Virus record (IMG/VR): IMGVR_UViG_3300031785_001307
Span: 1-40,769 of that record
Source: a virus
Strand: one strand, 5' to 3'
Length of the DNA stretch: 40,769 nt
In this document: piece after piece, positions 39,704 through 40,769 of the stretch
Layout: the number at the start of each line of letters is the position of its first letter
Numbering within the stretch: the stretch's first letter is position 1
Translations under genes and position numbers: made by a program
The notes under the pieces: generated by a model
What the model was told of the DNA's origin: nothing
Databases searched by the model: none
The model's input: only the letters and a program-made list of their open reading frames with translations

Positions 39704-39780
39704 TGGTGGGCCTGATGCGATTCGAACACACGACCTTTGGTTCCGCAAACCAATGCTCTATCCAGCTGAGCTACAGGCCC
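39704..39780 (-). tRNA. tRNA-Arg (anticodon GCG)
   Basis: 77-nt cloverleaf with encoded CCA. Acceptor GGGCCTG/CAGGCCC, D-arm GCTC..GAGC with GG and A20, anticodon stem TTGGT/ACCAA and loop TTGCGGA (anticodon GCG, reading CGC/CGU), T-arm GTGTG/CGCAT with TTCGAAT; discriminator A. GCG is unusual, since bacterial Arg tRNAs for CGN normally have ACG. Its promoter places the start of transcription at about its first base. Confidence 0.93.
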
Positions 39781-39787
39781 GTATGTT

Positions 39788-39816
39788 ATATTATTATAAT
39801 TTGATGCAAATGTCAA
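39788..39816 (-). promoter_or_regulatory. Sigma70-like promoter: TTGACA-17-TAATAT
   Basis: -35 (39811-39816) 6/6, spacer 17 bp, -10 (39788-39793) 4/6, predicted start at about 39781, right at the tRNA-Arg 5' end. Confidence 0.5.
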
Positions 39817-40197
39817 CTAGTTTGGCATAGTAAATAATGCTTTAACTCCTGATCTATCTTCAGGTTGTTTTCTAGCAAATACTACCCACTTTGGATTGTA
39901 ATCAAAAGACATGGTACGATAATGCTCATCGCAGTATTCTTTAAAACTTGCACCAGTGGTATACACATCATCAACAATCATAGGAGGACCTACAGTTGCA
40001 TATTCCGTAAGTGCCATTGCTAATGGTAGTCCACCTCTTGGTATTCCTTCAACTGATCCGAATGATCTAGTTTCATAATCCATAATCATTCGTGCAAGTC
40101 CTTTCCAATCATCCGGGGTTAAAGCATCACATTCTATTTTCCAATTGAGGGGTAATCCTGCGTGGCTAATAAAAGATTTTTTTTGAAACAAATTCAT
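39817..40197 (-). CDS. Phosphoribosyltransferase-like protein
   Basis: 126 residues. The PRPP-binding motif IVDDVYTTGAS (74-84) is the hallmark of type I phosphoribosyltransferases; GIPRGGLPLAMAL (51-63) is the upstream loop. It is short: ordinary PyrE/PRTases have about 200 residues, and the N-terminal hood is reduced to about 45 residues. It may act on a pyrimidine or purine base in salvage or in nucleotide modification. AAGGA ribosome site; begins 16 bp after the type II tRNA. Its last codons lie next to the tRNA-Arg promoter. Confidence 0.78.
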   Translation of the reverse strand: MNLFQKKSFISHAGLPLNWKIECDALTPDDWKGLARMIMDYETRSFGSVEGIPRGGLPLAMALTEYATVGPPMIVDDVYTTGASFKEYCDEHYRTMSFDYNPKWVVFARKQPEDRSGVKALFTMPN

Positions 40198-40213
40198 TTA
40201 TCTATCCTTTAAT

Positions 40214-40315
40214 TGGCTCTGGGGGGAGGACTCGAACCTCCACGCTAAATATATTGCAGTACATTCAACCACAGGAGAAACAATCCTGCGTGTCTACCAA
40301 TTTCACCACCCCAGA
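40214..40315 (-). tRNA. Type II tRNA with anticodon GUU (Asn-like)
   Basis: 102 nt with encoded CCA. Acceptor TCTGGGG/CCCCAGA (7 bp), discriminator G73, D-arm GTG..CAC with AAATTGGTAGA as in tRNA-Leu, anticodon stem CAGGA/TCCTG and loop TTGTTTC (GUU), a variable region of 30 nt that folds into a stem of about 10 bp (GTTGAATGTA with TATATTTAGC, including G-U pairs), and T-arm GGAGG/CCTCC with TTCGAGT. GUU with G73 is the AsnRS identity set, yet the body is Leu-like with a very long arm. The 5' end is 7 bp after the synthetase-like gene stop. Decoding of AAC/AAU is inferred; Ser identity by the long arm and G73 cannot be excluded. Confidence 0.8.
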
Positions 40316-40321
40316 TCATTT

Positions 40322-40769
40322 TTATTTGTCTAGTGCGGCAATCATTCTAGTCATGCCAATGCCTCCACCCACTCTTGGGAAGAAGTCAAATTCTAAGAAC
40401 TTTTCAAGTTCTGCTTCAACTCTATCTTGTCCAAATAATTCAAACAACAATTTTGAATATGCACCTTCAGTAATAGTATGAAAAGTATCTCTCATCATAT
40501 CTACATCTGTAGATCTTTCTGCCGACCCTATTGTTTCCATACCACCTAATATTACATCAATTTTTTTACTATGAACTCCGCTGTCATATCTACTCATATT
40601 CCAAAACGGTGAAGTAAATTCAGGGAAGTCTGTAATCATTGCAGTTTCAAAATCTTCAAACATTTTATTTTCATGCTCTGCTTCTAGTTCTGCTTCAGCA
40701 CCTAATTCAAAATGTCTTTGCCATGCTTCGTATGTTCTTTCTTCTGGCTTTTTAAATCCTAAGTAATCC
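40322..40769 (-). CDS. AsnRS/AsnA-like class II synthetase, N-terminus outside
   Basis: The frame is open to the right edge, so only the C-terminal 148 residues are here. ITDFPEFTSPFWNMSRYDSG resembles AspRS/AsnRS motif 2-to-3 regions (ITDFP..FYM), GGMETIGSAERSTDVDMMRDTF resembles the E-x-x-x-G-S-x-R stretch of AsnRS, and FFPRVGGGIGMTRMIAALDK is motif 3 (GGGIGxxR; Arg). It belongs to the Asp/Asn/Lys-type class II group; whether it charges tRNA-Asn or, like AsnA-type relatives, makes asparagine from aspartate cannot be settled here. It is followed immediately by the GUU tRNA, a strong hint of a partnership. The first in-frame ATG in the window at 40663 is internal. Confidence 0.72.
   Translation of the reverse strand, partial: DYLGFKKPEERTYEAWQRHFELGAEAELEAEHENKMFEDFETAMITDFPEFTSPFWNMSRYDSGVHSKKIDVILGGMETIGSAERSTDVDMMRDTFHTITEGAYSKLLFELFGQDRVEAELEKFLEFDFFPRVGGGIGMTRMIAALDK

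Overview
This window looks like part of the genome of a T4-like marine myovirus, most likely one infecting an alphaproteobacterium such as SAR11. The reasons: the DNA is AT-rich and nearly every gene lies on the minus strand in tightly packed operons; T4-type genes are present (gp44 clamp loader, endonuclease VII, DNA ligase, GroES-like co-chaperonin, MazG, PhoH, ThyX); T4 late-promoter octamers (TATAAATA) precede structural and lysis genes; and the phage ferredoxin is of the 7Fe FdxA type with the C-terminal tail typical of alphaproteobacteria. No photosynthesis genes are seen, which argues against a cyanophage. Host assignment is an inference.

Layout, left to right. 1-5.5 kb: a secreted protein running off the left edge, small membrane proteins (one MscS-like), an overlapping spanin pair, a GH19 endolysin and two conserved phage proteins. 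5.65-6.37 kb: phoH, one of only two plus-strand genes, with a hairpin leader. 6.4-13.6 kb: replication and metabolism (DNA methyltransferase, thyX, ferredoxin, clamp loader, BI-1 membrane protein, HAD hydrolase, endonuclease VII, mazG, GroES-like, DnaE-like fragment). 13.6-29.2 kb: tail-fibre block of six genes, ending in a 3425-residue giant with internal repeats. 29.2-34.6 kb: IscA-like protein, a plus-strand zinc protein, a translationally coupled cassette of Cu/Zn superoxide dismutase and three mini-proteins, UV endonuclease, a nuclease-like protein, glycosyltransferase, QueD-like protein and an NGESR-type protein. 34.6-38.3 kb: a fibre-like protein, a large basic protein and small membrane or secreted proteins. 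38.3-40.8 kb: DNA ligase, tRNA-Arg, a phosphoribosyltransferase, an unusual type II tRNA with anticodon GUU, and the C-terminal part of an AsnRS/AsnA-like class II synthetase that runs off the right edge.

Two promoter classes are visible. Sigma70-like boxes (TTGACA, 17-18 bp, TATAAT-like) precede the metabolic genes, and several are buried in the last codons of the gene upstream. T4 late octamers precede lysis, fibre and stress genes; at four genes the octamer or a variant lies so close to the ATG, with no Shine-Dalgarno, that leaderless late transcripts are likely.

The most interesting signal is at the right edge: a class II synthetase of the Asp/Asn/AsnA type followed 7 bases later by a 102-nt tRNA with a Leu-like body, a very long variable arm, G73 and a GUU (Asn) anticodon. 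This may be a dedicated phage synthetase-tRNA pair.
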